The notes under the pieces were generated by a model. That model saw only the letters and a program-made list of their open reading frames with translations. It had not been told where the DNA came from and ran no database searches. Shown here piece by piece: positions 25,768 to 35,122 of a stretch of DNA of 64,000 bases (the stretch's first letter is position 1; each line of letters starts with the position of its first letter). A program made the translations under genes and the position numbers. Source of the stretch: Halorubrum sp. DM2. Lineage in GTDB: Archaea; Halobacteriota; Halobacteria; Halobacteriales; Haloferacaceae. Location: NCBI RefSeq assembly GCF_901686465.1, contig NZ_LR594487.1, positions 716,894-780,893 on the forward strand, read 5' to 3'.

Positions 25768-25860
25768 CCGTGTATAAATACTCGCTGAAAATTGCTACTC
25801 TCAGTTTAATTTTTAATAACTATTTATAAATAGGGTCTCGGAGATGGCAGTCGGATTAAT
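25768..25860 (+). promoter_or_regulatory. AT-rich promoter region of the metal ATPase
   Basis: After the GC-rich repeat the composition switches to A/T: CGTGTATAAATACTC near 25770 and TAACTATTTATAAATAGGG near 25818-25836, both TATA-like. TATTTATAAATA is a perfect palindrome. The ATPase ATG lies about 50 bp beyond the second one. It could be a core promoter with an overlapping operator. Confidence 0.5.
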
Positions 25861-25886
25861 AACGCTCCGCCGGGTACGATCGGGTA

Positions 25887-28319
25887 ATGAGCGACTCACG
25901 CGAACCGACCGGTCCCGATGACGGGCCGACCGAACCGTCCGGCGGGGGGTCCGACCGCCCCGACGGGACGGAACTCCGGCTCTCAGTGCCGGACATGGAC
26001 TGCTCGTCGTGCGCGGGGAAAGTCGAGGGCGCGCTCGACCGCGAGGGCGTCCTCTCGGTCGACACGCGACCGACGACGGGCGTCGTCGTCCTCACGTACG
26101 ACCCGGAGCGCACGGACGTCGAGGCGCTGACGGCGGCCGTCGAGCGCGCCGGCTACGCGGTCGCCGACGCGGAGTCAGACGGCGTCGCGGACGACCTGTT
26201 CACCAGCCCCCGAGCGATCGCCACCGCGATCGGCGGCGGCCTCCTCGCGGTTGGGCTCGTCTTGGAGTGGCTGCTCCCCGGACTCGACCCGACCTTGGTG
26301 ACGCTGGGTGGGATTGGCTTCCTCGGCCCGTACGTCGTCACCGGGGCGTCCGTCGCGTACCTGCTGGCGGTCGCGGTCGCCGGCCCGCCGATCCTCCGGA
26401 ACGGGTTCTACTCGCTGCGGGGGTTGAGCCTCGACATCGACCTGCTGATGAGCGTGGGAGTCGTCGCGGCGCTGCTCGTCGACCTCCCGTTCGAGGCGGC
26501 GACGCTCGCGGTGCTGTTCTCGGTCGCCGAACTCCTCGAACGCTACTCCATCGACCGGGCGCGCACCTCCCTGCGCGAGCTGATGGAGCTGTCCCCCGAC
26601 GAGGCGGTCGTGATCCGCGACGGCGACGAGGAGACCGTGCCCGTCGAGAGCGTGGCGACGGGCGAACGGTTGGCGGTGCGCCCCGGCGAGCGCGTCCCCC
26701 TCGACGGCGTCGTCCGCGAGGGGTCCGGCGCGGTCGACGAGTCGCCGATCACCGGCGAGTCCGTCCCCGCGGAGAAGGCCTCCGGCGACGAGGTGTACGC
26801 CGGCTCGATCAACGAGGCCGGCTACCTCGAAATCGAGGCGACGGCCCCCGCGTCGGAGTCGACCATCGCGAAGGTCGTCGAACTCGTCGAGGCCGCCAAC
26901 GGCGAGGAGACGCGCGCCGAGCGGTTCGTCGACCGCTTCGCGGGCGTCTACACTCCGGTCGTCGTGGTCGGGGCGATCCTCACCGCCGCGCTCGGCCCGG
27001 TTCTCGTCGGCGGCGGCGCGGAGACGTGGTTCGTCCGCGGGCTCACCCTGCTCGTGGTCGCGTGCCCCTGCGCGTTCGTCATCTCGACGCCCGTCAGCGT
27101 CGTCTCCGGCGTCACCGCCGCGGCCCGCAACGGCGTCCTGATCAAGGGCGGCGAACACCTGGAGGCCGCGGGCGACGTCGACGCCGTCGCGCTCGACAAG
27201 ACCGGGACGCTCACGCGGGGCGAGCTGTCGGTGACCGACGTCGTCCCGCTCGGCGGCCGCGACGCCGCCGACGTGCTCGCGTGCGCGACCGCCATCGAGC
27301 GACGGAGCGAACACCCGGTCGCGGAGGCGATCGTGAGCCGAGGCGAGGAGACGGAGGTCCGCGCCGACGCGGATTCGACCGATGTCACCGGCTTCGAGGC
27401 CCTGACCGGCGAGGGCGTCCGCGCCGACCTCGACGGCAAGACCCACTACGCCGGCAAGCCCTCGCTGTTCGCGGACCTCGGCTTCGACCTGAGCCACGCG
27501 CACGTCCGGTCCGACGGCGGCGTGGTCCGGGGCGCGGAGCGCCACGAGTCGGCCGAGGACGCCCCGGAGACGCCCGACCCCGAACCCTGCGACCACGGGA
27601 AGTACCTCGATCTGGCGAGCGAGACGATCCCGCGGCTACAGGCCGAGGGGAAGACGGTCGTCCTCGTGGGGACCGAGACGGAGCTTGAGGGCGTCATCGC
27701 GGTCGCGGACACCGTCCGCCCGGAGGCGGCGTGGGTCGTCGACCGACTCCACGACCTCGGGGTCGACCGCGTCGCGATGCTCACCGGCGACAACGAGCGG
27801 ACCGCGCGGGCGATCGGCGACCGCGTCGGCGTCGACGAGGTGCGCGCGGAGCTGCTGCCGGACGAGAAGGTCGCGGCGGTTCGCGAACTTGCCGCCGAGA
27901 CCGAGGGCGGCGTGGCGATGGTCGGCGACGGGATCAACGACGCGCCGGCGCTCGCGGCCGCCGACGTCGGGATCGCGATGGGAGCCGCCGGCACCGACAC
28001 CGCCATCGAGACCGCCGACGTGGCGCTGATGGCCGACGACCTGACGCGGCTCCCGTACGTGATCGACCTCTCGGCGCGGGCGAGCGACACGATCCGCCGG
28101 AACATCGGAGCCACGCTCGCGGTGAAGGCCGTCCTCGCCGCAGGGGCCCCGCTCGGCTACGTGAGCGTGGCGATGGCCGTGGTCGTCGGCGACATGGGGA
28201 TGAGCCTCGGGGTCACCGGCAACGCGCTCCGGCTCGGGAACGTGGAACCGGCCGAGCCGCCGGCGTCGAGCGCGGAGTCCGCCGATTCTGACGCGCGGTC
28301 GGTCGAACCGGGCGCGTAA
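25887..28319 (+). CDS. P1B-type heavy-metal ATPase, likely Zn/Cd/Pb exporter
   Basis: An 810-residue membrane ATPase. The N-terminal HMA domain has Cys39 and Cys42 in DMDCSSCAGKVEG. Membrane motif CPC is at 393-395 (VVACPCAFVISTP), the phosphorylated Asp437 is in DKTGTLTRGE, and the hinge is MVGDGINDAPALA. The final span region VVVGDMGMSLGVTGNALRL has the Asp-Met-Gly of the P1B-2 (Zn, Cd, Pb) group rather than copper types. A His/Cys-containing acidic insert (about 530-570, with HESAED and EPCDHGKY) interrupts the nucleotide-binding domain. Length is typical. Confidence 0.92.
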   Translation: MSDSREPTGPDDGPTEPSGGGSDRPDGTELRLSVPDMDCSSCAGKVEGALDREGVLSVDTRPTTGVVVLTYDPERTDVEALTAAVERAGYAVADAESDGVADDLFTSPRAIATAIGGGLLAVGLVLEWLLPGLDPTLVTLGGIGFLGPYVVTGASVAYLLAVAVAGPPILRNGFYSLRGLSLDIDLLMSVGVVAALLVDLPFEAATLAVLFSVAELLERYSIDRARTSLRELMELSPDEAVVIRDGDEETVPVESVATGERLAVRPGERVPLDGVVREGSGAVDESPITGESVPAEKASGDEVYAGSINEAGYLEIEATAPASESTIAKVVELVEAANGEETRAERFVDRFAGVYTPVVVVGAILTAALGPVLVGGGAETWFVRGLTLLVVACPCAFVISTPVSVVSGVTAAARNGVLIKGGEHLEAAGDVDAVALDKTGTLTRGELSVTDVVPLGGRDAADVLACATAIERRSEHPVAEAIVSRGEETEVRADADSTDVTGFEALTGEGVRADLDGKTHYAGKPSLFADLGFDLSHAHVRSDGGVVRGAERHESAEDAPETPDPEPCDHGKYLDLASETIPRLQAEGKTVVLVGTETELEGVIAVADTVRPEAAWVVDRLHDLGVDRVAMLTGDNERTARAIGDRVGVDEVRAELLPDEKVAAVRELAAETEGGVAMVGDGINDAPALAAADVGIAMGAAGTDTAIETADVALMADDLTRLPYVIDLSARASDTIRRNIGATLAVKAVLAAGAPLGYVSVAMAVVVGDMGMSLGVTGNALRLGNVEPAEPPASSAESADSDARSVEPGA

Positions 28320-28383
28320 TCGCTCGGAGCGCGACGGAGACCGACCTCACTCTTTTTGTCTGACGGGCGGTAACTCGGCTCGT

Positions 28384-29406
28384 ATGCCCTCCGAGAGCGG
28401 AACCGCCACCACCGACACCGCCGACGCCGCCGACCGTCGGGGATCCGACGACGACGCCGAACGCGTCGCGCCCGCCGAGTCCGCGACGGGGGAGTCGGAC
28501 GAGTCGCCCGGCTCCGACGAGACTCCCGGACTGGGTCCGATCGAGTGGGGGCCGGTCCGACACGACCGGCTCCGATCGGTCGCGTTCGGCGTGAGTCTCG
28601 TCGTCGCGGTCGGGCTCCTCGCGGTGATCGGGGTCGTCGCCGTCGCCGTGGCGGAGGCGGCGTGGGCCGCCGCGACCGGCGGCGGAACGGTCGGCGACGC
28701 CGAGCTGTGGGTACTCGGCGTGCTGCTGCTCGTCGGCGGTCCGTTCTCGCTCGTATACCTCCTGATCGCCTACGACCGATCGACGGAGGGGGCCCGCGAG
28801 GAGCTCCGGTCGACGTTCGGCGACTACTCGCTCTCGGTGGGATCGATCCGTCCCCGCTGGGTGCTCGCGGGTATCGTCCCGCTCGCCACGCTCTGGGTGT
28901 GGGGACCGTCGCCGACCGATATCGGACTGTTCTACCTGTTCCCGCTGATCTGGTTCCTACCGATCTTCGCCGGCTCGAAGGGAACGTCGATCCGGCTCAG
29001 TCCGGCGGAACGCGTCGTCGAGCGGACGGACCACACGCACGACCGAACTCGGACTGACGACCTCGACTCTGTGGTGCGGACCCGCCGGATCGACTTCCCG
29101 TGGACGACGGTGTTCCTGCTCGCCTACCGCGGGAACGCGTGGTATCGGTCGACGCCGTGGCTGTTCGTGCCGTCCGAGAAGGCGGACGCGGTGGAGTCGA
29201 CACTCGACGCGGTGCTGGCGGCGAGCGACGGGCCGGACCGCGCGAGCGTTCCGGAGCGAGTCACGCTCGCCGTTCTCGGCTCCTTCTCGCTCGTCGTCGG
29301 CCTCCTGATGGCCGTCGCGGGCGGCGAGGGCGCGGGCGGGATCGCGCTGGCGCTGCTCACCGCTCCGTTCTCAATCCTCTTCCTCGCGCTCGCCGCCCGA
29401 CTGTGA
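28384..29406 (+). CDS. Membrane protein of unknown function
   Basis: A 340-residue protein. The first 60 residues are acidic and disordered (GESDESPGSDETPGLGPIEW). Then follow two spans (LRSVAFGVSLVVAVGLLAVI; LWVLGVLLLVGGPFSLVYLL), two more near WVLAGIVPLATLWVW and LFYLFPLIWFLPIF, a cytosolic domain resembling a PH-like fold (TVFLLAYRGNAWYRSTPWLF) and two C-terminal spans. I do not recognise the family. ATG at 28384, 65 bp after the ATPase stop, so co-transcription is possible. Confidence 0.75.
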   Translation: MPSESGTATTDTADAADRRGSDDDAERVAPAESATGESDESPGSDETPGLGPIEWGPVRHDRLRSVAFGVSLVVAVGLLAVIGVVAVAVAEAAWAAATGGGTVGDAELWVLGVLLLVGGPFSLVYLLIAYDRSTEGAREELRSTFGDYSLSVGSIRPRWVLAGIVPLATLWVWGPSPTDIGLFYLFPLIWFLPIFAGSKGTSIRLSPAERVVERTDHTHDRTRTDDLDSVVRTRRIDFPWTTVFLLAYRGNAWYRSTPWLFVPSEKADAVESTLDAVLAASDGPDRASVPERVTLAVLGSFSLVVGLLMAVAGGEGAGGIALALLTAPFSILFLALAARL

Positions 29407-29475
29407 GCCGGCTACGGCACCGGATGTGCGACCCCCTACCACGCGACTCATATACCCGCGTCCCGTAACACGGAC

Positions 29476-29775
29476 ATGGACAGACAGCGTCTGGAACGCG
29501 CGCTCGAAGACGAGTTCGGCGGGACCGAGGCGGAGCGGCGCGCCGTCTCGCGAGCGGCCCGCGACCTCGTCGACTCCGGTCGGCCCTCCGAGGACCGCGG
29601 CCACGGACTGACGGTAAGCGGGGCGGTCGGACACATGGAGGACGCCCCGGACGGCTCCTCGCTGGTCGAGCGGTGGAACTGGTGGATGGGCGCGCTCGAC
29701 GCCGCCTACGGCGGCTACGACTACTTCACGGTGCGGTTCGTCGACGGCGACGAAGCGGCCGGTCTCCGCCGATAG
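29476..29775 (+). CDS. Conserved-looking small acidic protein
   Basis: A 99-residue soluble protein, MDRQRLERALEDEFGGTEAE, with an alpha-helical N-terminus and an aromatic C-terminal half (LVERWNWWMGALDAAYGGYD, YFTVRFVDGDEA). ATG at 29476 is preceded by an AT-containing leader (CATATACCCG), consistent with a short-leader transcript. Family not recognised. Confidence 0.6.
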   Translation: MDRQRLERALEDEFGGTEAERRAVSRAARDLVDSGRPSEDRGHGLTVSGAVGHMEDAPDGSSLVERWNWWMGALDAAYGGYDYFTVRFVDGDEAAGLRR

Positions 29776-29898
29776 GCCGGATCGGAGTTCGACCGCGATC
29801 CGATCTCGGATTCGCCGGCACCGACGCCGAGGCGTCCACTTTCACTTTCACTCCGCGGACGGCTCGGTTATAGGAGCGTTCCCTCCCGATCGGGAGGT

Positions 29899-30075
29899 AT
29901 GAGCGTAGTCACCGCCGACCGACCGCAGTACGTGACGCCGACGCGCGTGGACGTCACCGAGTGTCGAACCGACCGCCTCCCGGACCGGGCCCGTGCGAAC
30001 CGCGTCGACGGCAGCGAGGTCCACCTCGAACGCCGCGGCGGGCGGACGTTCCTCGTGACCCGACCGACCGAGTGA
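29899..30075 (+). CDS. Small basic/acidic protein
   Basis: A 58-residue protein, MSVVTADRPQYVTPTRVDVT then ECRTDRLPDRARANRVDGSE, ending RRGGRTFLVTRPTE. An excellent GGGAGGT ribosome-binding sequence precedes the ATG (29892-29898), and a GGTTATA promoter element lies near 29868. Codon bias is haloarchaeal. The content suggests a compact beta-rich domain. I do not recognise it. Confidence 0.55.
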   Translation: MSVVTADRPQYVTPTRVDVTECRTDRLPDRARANRVDGSEVHLERRGGRTFLVTRPTE

Positions 30076-30151
30076 GTACTGTCTCCGCCCGGTAGCGGGC
30101 GAAGCGGACCGACCGCGGCCCGACTGATAGTGAGAAAATCGAGCGAACCCG

Positions 30152-31219
30152 TCAGTCGTCGGCCGCGAGTTCCGCGCGCGCCAGTTCGCCGTCCCCCAGT
30201 CGGCTGTCGAGACCCACGCCCAGCGTCTCGTTCGTGCGCGCCATCGATTCGGCTCGGCCGACGTCGGTCGCCATCGCGCGGATCGCGTCGACGTTCTCGG
30301 GGACGACGTCGGCCTCCTGGTGGACGTTCTGGAAGAGGTAGAGGTCCCGGCCCGTGACGCTTATCGACTCCTCCCAGACGCAGTTCTCCCAGAGGTCTCC
30401 CCGGGGACGTCCCGCGTCGGCCGCGTACTCCTTCAACGCGCCGGCACCGTCGATGCCCGCGGCCGCGGGTACGAGGAAGATCCGGTCCTCGCCGGCGAGC
30501 AGGTCGCGGACGTCGTTCTCGTCCGGTTCGGTCTCCAGCGTGACGTTGACGCTGTGGGTGTGCATCCCCGTGACCGGTGCCTTCAGCGCCGCGGTGTCGA
30601 CCGCGACGTCGGGGAGAATTTCGTTCACGTCGGGTCCGTGGTGAGACGGGACGGTCGCCGGGTCGGGAACGATGTCGTTTATCGGGCCGCGGTCGGTCTC
30701 GCTCGGGTCGCCGCCGCGGCGCACGAGGGTGACGCGCGCTTTCCCGATCCCGTACGCCTCGTCGAGCGGCGCGAGCAGCCGCGAGAGCGCGGTCGTGTTA
30801 CAGGAGACGACGCGGACGGTGTCGGCGTCGCGGGCGGCCTCGAAGCGCCCGCGAGCGTTGAACGAGGCCTCGGCGACGGCGGCGTCCTCGCCGCCCTGGA
30901 ACACCGCCGGCGTGTCGTGGGCCTCGTAGACGGGGGCGTTGCGCTCGCCGACGCCGGAGGGCGCGCAGTCGACGATCACGTCGACGGCGTCGAGCAGGTC
31001 GTCGAGCGATCCGGCCAAGTCCACGCCGGCGGCCGCGAACTCGTCGACGCGGTCGTCGACCGCCGCGTACAGGTCGTAGCCGCGACGGACTGCGGCCTCG
31101 ACGCCGTAGTCGGGCGACGCCTTCGTCACGCCGACGAGTTCCATGTCGGGCTGGGCCGCCACGGCGTCCGCGACCCGTTTCCCGATCGTGCCGTAGCCGT
31201 TGACGCCCACGCGTGTCAT
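30152..31219 (-). CDS. gap: Type II glyceraldehyde-3-phosphate dehydrogenase
   Basis: A 355-residue archaeal GAPDH. The Rossmann motif is [16 protein letters not shown]; catalytic Cys140 is in [39 protein letters not shown] and [14 protein letters not shown] belong to the catalytic domain. It interconverts glyceraldehyde-3-phosphate and 1,3-bisphosphoglycerate with NAD(P) and mainly serves gluconeogenesis in archaea. ATG at 31217-31219. Monocistronic, with the divergent aminopeptidase sharing the AT-rich gap 31232-31403. Confidence 0.95.
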   Translation of the reverse strand: MTRVGVNGYGTIGKRVADAVAAQPDMELVGVTKASPDYGVEAAVRRGYDLYAAVDDRVDEFAAAGVDLAGSLDDLLDAVDVIVDCAPSGVGERNAPVYEAHDTPAVFQGGEDAAVAEASFNARGRFEAARDADTVRVVSCNTTALSRLLAPLDEAYGIGKARVTLVRRGGDPSETDRGPINDIVPDPATVPSHHGPDVNEILPDVAVDTAALKAPVTGMHTHSVNVTLETEPDENDVRDLLAGEDRIFLVPAAAGIDGAGALKEYAADAGRPRGDLWENCVWEESISVTGRDLYLFQNVHQEADVVPENVDAIRAMATDVGRAESMARTNETLGVGLDSRLGDGELARAELAADD

Positions 31220-31403
31220 ATCCGTCCGTCACTCGGGCATCGACATAATGTTTTCGAGGGGAGCAAAATGAAATTAACTACCCCACGAGTAAGCAGTCGG
31301 TTAATTCGACGGAAATCGGGACCGGACGTAAATAATTCGATTACGGAATAGAGTAAAACCGTCGATGACAAGGCCTAACGCCCGGCCGTTCAGAGGTGGC
31401 GGT

Positions 31404-32354
31404 ATGACAGCCGATCTCTCCGACGGTGCCGAGACCGCGATCGAACAGTGCCTGAACGTCGCTTCCGACGAGTCGGTCGTCGTCGTCACCGACGACGAGC
31501 GCGAGCCGATCGGCGAGGCGCTCTACGCGGCCGCGAACGCCGTCACGGGCGACGCGACGATCCTGCGATACCCGCCGGCCGACCAGCACGGGGCGGAGCC
31601 GCCGGCACCGGTCGCGGCCGCGATGGCCGAGGCCGACGTCTTCCTCGCGCCCACCACGAAGAGCCTGAGTCACACCCGCGCCCGCGGCGCGGCCTGCGAC
31701 GCCGGCGCGCGCGGCGCGACGCTCCCGGGAATCACCGAGGACGTGTTCACGACCGGCCTCGACGCCGACTACGCCGCCATCGAGGCCGCCTGCGACGACG
31801 TGCTGGGACAGATCGGCGACGCCGACGAGATCCGGGTCACCGCGCCCGCCGGCACCGACGTCACGTTCGGGATCGGCGACCGCGAGTGGCTGGCCGACAC
31901 CGGGATGGTCCGCGATCCGGGCGACTTCTCGAACCTGCCCGCGGGCGAGGTGTTCGTCGCGCCCGAGACCGCGACCGGCACCTACGTCGTCGACGGGACG
32001 ATGATGCCCCACGGCCTGCTCGACGAGGACCAACAGCTCCGGTTCGAGGTCGAAGACGGGTTCGTCACCTCCATCTCGGACGACGAGATCCGCGCCGACG
32101 TGGAGGCCGCCGCCGAGGAGGTGGGCGACGCCGCGTACAACCTCGCGGAGCTTGGAATTGGGACGAACGTCGGCGTCGACGAACTGGTCGGCTCGGTCCT
32201 CTTAGACGAGAAGGCGGGCGGCACCGTTCACGTCGCGATCGGCGACAACGCCGGAATCGGCGGCGAGACCGACGCGCCGCTCCACCTCGACGGGATCATC
32301 CGGAATCCGACCGTCTACGCCGACGGCAAAGAGATTGACCTGCCGAGCGCGTAG
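31404..32354 (+). CDS. M29-type leucyl aminopeptidase
   Basis: A 316-residue peptidase. Metal-ligand regions are visible: GEVFVAPETATGTYVVDGTM, LAELGIGTNVGVDELVGSVL, LDEKAGGTVHVAIGDNAG and DAPLHLDGIIRNPTVYADG, all matching thermophilic M29 aminopeptidases, which bind two divalent metals. It is shorter than bacterial M29 enzymes (about 410). The ATG at 31404 follows a GAGGTGG ribosome-binding site at 31393-31399, so it is preferred over an ATG at 31365. Confidence 0.85.
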   Translation: MTADLSDGAETAIEQCLNVASDESVVVVTDDEREPIGEALYAAANAVTGDATILRYPPADQHGAEPPAPVAAAMAEADVFLAPTTKSLSHTRARGAACDAGARGATLPGITEDVFTTGLDADYAAIEAACDDVLGQIGDADEIRVTAPAGTDVTFGIGDREWLADTGMVRDPGDFSNLPAGEVFVAPETATGTYVVDGTMMPHGLLDEDQQLRFEVEDGFVTSISDDEIRADVEAAAEEVGDAAYNLAELGIGTNVGVDELVGSVLLDEKAGGTVHVAIGDNAGIGGETDAPLHLDGIIRNPTVYADGKEIDLPSA

Positions 32355-32399
32355 GAGGGTCGAAAGCGAGAACGAAGTCGATCACTGAGAAGTGGAACA

Positions 32400-32711
32400 G
32401 CGGTGGCGCGTGCCTGCGAGCGGCCGCCCCCGGCGGCCGCGAGTAGGGAGAGACCGAAGGTCTCTCTGATAGCCGGCGGCGCAGCCGCCGGCGACAGCAC
32501 GCGCGAGGGAGTCGTGGTCGCCCCCGGCGACCGCGACGAGGCTGGGGAGGCGTGAGGTGCGGTTGCTGTGCGGTGCGGGGCGGGACTCGAAGGGGCAGTC
32601 GGGAGGGTGGCACACGCTCGTTGCGCTCCTCACTCAGTCGCTCGTTTCACTCGCTCCCTCGCTGCGGTGCTTACGTCACCTGTGCCGTCCTCCCGGCTGG
32701 GGCTTCGGCGG
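32400..32711 (-). repeat. Modular hairpin repeat, copy 2 (core inverted)
   Basis: Same family as 25369-25741, on the opposite strand. Box D 32400-32419, hairpin 4 32420-32440 (stem GCGGCCGCC), hairpin 3 32448-32466 (stem GAGAGACC, loop TTCG on the minus strand), hairpin 2 32472-32492 (stem GCCGGCGGC), box C 32495-32514, hairpin 1 32516-32532 (stem GGTCGCC), box B 32534-32597, inverted repeat 32600-32614 with 32681-32695, box A 32694-32711. Relative to boxes A and B, the core at 32615-32680 is in the opposite orientation to the other three copies. Lies between two convergent genes. Confidence 0.85.
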
Positions 32712-32862
32712 TCTCGGTCGCAGAGTCGCTCCCAATGAGATTCGTCCCGTACGGCCGAGCAGCCCGTAATTTAGCGGTCTCGGTCACAGAGTGGGCTACT
32801 CCGTAGCAAGCGGTTGGGACGGTAGCACCGCTCGCTATCGGTTCAATCTCCGTTTCATCGAA

Positions 32863-33744
32863 TCATTCGACGACGGCGAGCGCGACGCCAGCGACATCTC
32901 GAACGCCGACCACCTGATGACGCCAGCCGTCACCCGCGTCCACGCAGAGCGTTCCCGCCGCGGTGACGACGACCGAGACGCCGGGACCGTAGCTGAGCGC
33001 GACCGGCTCCTCGTCGACCGGCAGGTCGGTCGGCTCCCACGCCTCGTCCCCCCACTCTCCCGCGCCCGCGTGGACCAACAACTCCCCCTCGACGACCGCC
33101 ATCGCGTGGCCGTCGCCGTCGGCCGCGACCGCGTCTGTCGCCTCCTCGCGAACCGTCATCCAGCCGTTGCCGAGCCAGTAAAGTCCCGTGCCGGTCGCCG
33201 CCAGCGGCATCCCGGAGCCGGCCACGTCGCGGGCGTCGTCGAGCCCGCCGTCTTCGATCCCGCCGCCCGCGACGCGGTACACCCCGTCGACGGCCGCGAC
33301 GAGCGCGCCGTCGACCGCCCGTGGATCCGCGACGGAGCCGAGCCGCGTCGTCGACGCGACCGCCGTCCCGCCGTCCGCGAACGCAACGCGCTCGATCGCG
33401 CCGCCCTCGCGCGCGACGAGGAGTGAACCGCCGCCGCTCGCCGGCCCCACCGCGACCGCCGGGTCGTCGTCGACCGATGCGAGCTCCGGATCCTCGCCGA
33501 CCGCGGCGACCGCGAGGCCGTCGGGCGTGGCCGCGGCGACGAGGTCCGTCGGCTCGTCGCGCGCGAGGACGGCGACGTCGCGGGCGGGATCCCGGGCGAT
33601 CATGTCGAACGCGCCGATCTTGTCGGCCGACAGCGACACGCGGACGACCCCGGCCCCGGTCGCGACGTAGGCGTCGGTCCGGCCGGCGCTGCCCGCGTAC
33701 ACGCGCTTTTCGTCGATCGAGATGTCGTCCTCGGCGGGTGCCAT
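32863..33744 (-). CDS. HVO_0234-type beta-propeller protein
   Basis: A 293-residue soluble protein built of repeated short strands: VRVSLSADKIGAFDMIARDP, AVLARDEPTDLVAAATPDGL, LLVAREGGAIERVAFADGG, LAATGTGLYWLGNGWMTV and VSVVVTAAGTLCVDAGDGW, consistent with a six- or seven-bladed propeller. The pattern is the one annotated in haloarchaea as HVO_0234 family; no function is known. ATG at 33742-33744. Confidence 0.7.
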   Translation of the reverse strand: MAPAEDDISIDEKRVYAGSAGRTDAYVATGAGVVRVSLSADKIGAFDMIARDPARDVAVLARDEPTDLVAAATPDGLAVAAVGEDPELASVDDDPAVAVGPASGGGSLLVAREGGAIERVAFADGGTAVASTTRLGSVADPRAVDGALVAAVDGVYRVAGGGIEDGGLDDARDVAGSGMPLAATGTGLYWLGNGWMTVREEATDAVAADGDGHAMAVVEGELLVHAGAGEWGDEAWEPTDLPVDEEPVALSYGPGVSVVVTAAGTLCVDAGDGWRHQVVGVRDVAGVALAVVE

Positions 33745-33887
33745 CGGGCAGGGATTCACCGGCCGGGATGAAAAGTCTCGCGCGGCTCGACCGGAGTGAA
33801 CGGGGCAGTCCGACTGACGTGTTCGGGGCGCTCCGTCGGAAACCGACCCCCGCCTGTGATCGCCTCTCGCCACCGATCGTCCCGAAC

Positions 33888-34892
33888 TCACCCGCGCTGT
33901 CGGACGCGGTCACCGGCCCAGAGGTACACCCCGTCTCCGCCCTCCCGGTCGGCGTAGACCGGGCGCTCGTCCGCCTTCCGGTCGTCGCGCTCGACATCGA
34001 CGCCGTGGAAGCGCGGCGCGAGGCCCGCCGCGGTCCAGAAGTCGGCCGTGTCTTGAAGCTGGTAGTGGAGGTGCGGTTCGCTGGAGTGCCCGGAGTTGCC
34101 ACACCGACCGAGAAGGTCCCCCGCCGCGACTTCTTGGCCCTCAGAAACCGTCGTGCTCCCGGCCTGAAGGTGTGCGAGGAAGGAGTACTCGCCGTCGGCG
34201 TGTTCGATGGTGACGTGGTTGCCCGCGATGTCCCAAGTGCGCCACTCGACGAGCGCCGTTCCGACGCCCGGGTAGTCCCGGCGGCGGTCGCTCACGTCGA
34301 CGACCGTCCCGGCGGCGGGCGCGACGACCGGCTCGCCGTAGGCGTAGTAGTCCGCAAGCTCGGTTCCCGATCCGGCGTGGGTCGTTCCGTCGCCGTCGGT
34401 TCGCAGGAAGTCGTAGGCGTAGCGCTGTGAGAAGATCCCCCACGAGTGGGAGGTGTCGGGCGTAACGCCCCCGTTGACCACGGTCCACTCGCCCTCGACG
34501 GGGAGACGCAGCTCCGTCTCGGGAGCCCGTCGCTCCGTACTCGGTAGATCCCCTCGGTATCGGACGTACGCGACTCCCTGTCCGGCGAGCTGGAGGAGCT
34601 GTGTGAAGATCCCCCACGGCGTGAACGCCCAGCGGAGCACCCCGAGGAGGTAGACCGCCCGCTCCCGGTTCGTCATCTCGTACTCGAAGCCGTTCTCGTC
34701 GCTCGGCACCGTCGAGAGCAAAACGGGGAGGAATCCTCCGCCTAGGTAACAGAGGAAGGCCAGCCACCACGGCCCGTCGAAGTGGCTCACGGTGAACCCG
34801 AGCGCGAAGCCGGCGGCCACGACGAGCCACATGTTGACGCCGGCGAGACGGTCGAGCACACGCCGGGGCAGGGAGCGGGCGTGTTCGGTCAT
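33888..34892 (-). CDS. Membrane-anchored M23-type (LytM) metallopeptidase
   Basis: A 334-residue protein. Two N-terminal spans (MWLVVAAGFALGFTVSHF; WWLAFLCYLGGGFLPVLL) precede the M23 domain (about 130-310). Zinc motifs are SHSWGIFSQRYAYDF (His and Asp) and HLHYQLQD (H-x-H). YPGVGTALVEWRTWDIAGNH and EYSFLAHLQAGSTTVSEGQE match the LytM core, and the H-x3-D arrangement looks intact. Haloarchaea have no murein, so the natural substrate is not murein; S-layer or cell-surface polymers are possibilities. ATG at 34890-34892. Confidence 0.85.
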   Translation of the reverse strand: MTEHARSLPRRVLDRLAGVNMWLVVAAGFALGFTVSHFDGPWWLAFLCYLGGGFLPVLLSTVPSDENGFEYEMTNRERAVYLLGVLRWAFTPWGIFTQLLQLAGQGVAYVRYRGDLPSTERRAPETELRLPVEGEWTVVNGGVTPDTSHSWGIFSQRYAYDFLRTDGDGTTHAGSGTELADYYAYGEPVVAPAAGTVVDVSDRRRDYPGVGTALVEWRTWDIAGNHVTIEHADGEYSFLAHLQAGSTTVSEGQEVAAGDLLGRCGNSGHSSEPHLHYQLQDTADFWTAAGLAPRFHGVDVERDDRKADERPVYADREGGDGVYLWAGDRVRQRG

Positions 34893-35027
34893 ACCGTCCG
34901 GTGATTCACGAACGCGATAGTCGTTTGGGTTCGGGGGGCTCTCAACGCTTCGTCGCCCGCCCGTTTGGGTCGAGACGTGTGTGAGGAACGGCGATTCGAC
35001 GGAGCGACCGGAGTGAGCCGACCGACC

Positions 35028-35117
35028 CCCCGCGCCGTTTCGATGCCCCGAATCGTTCCGACGCCCCGCGCCGTTCCGACGCCCCGCGCCGTTCCGATAC
35101 CCCGAACCGTTCCGACG
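35028..35117. repeat. Five 18-bp tandem repeats
   Basis: Units of 18 bp at 35028, 35046, 35064, 35082 and 35100, consensus CCCCGCGCCGTTCCGACG. Units 3 and 4 are identical except for the last two bases. The block ends 5 bp before the TTG start of the next gene and would add a hexapeptide repeat if read in any frame. Not seen elsewhere in the window. Confidence 0.9.
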
Positions 35118-35122
35118 GCCAT

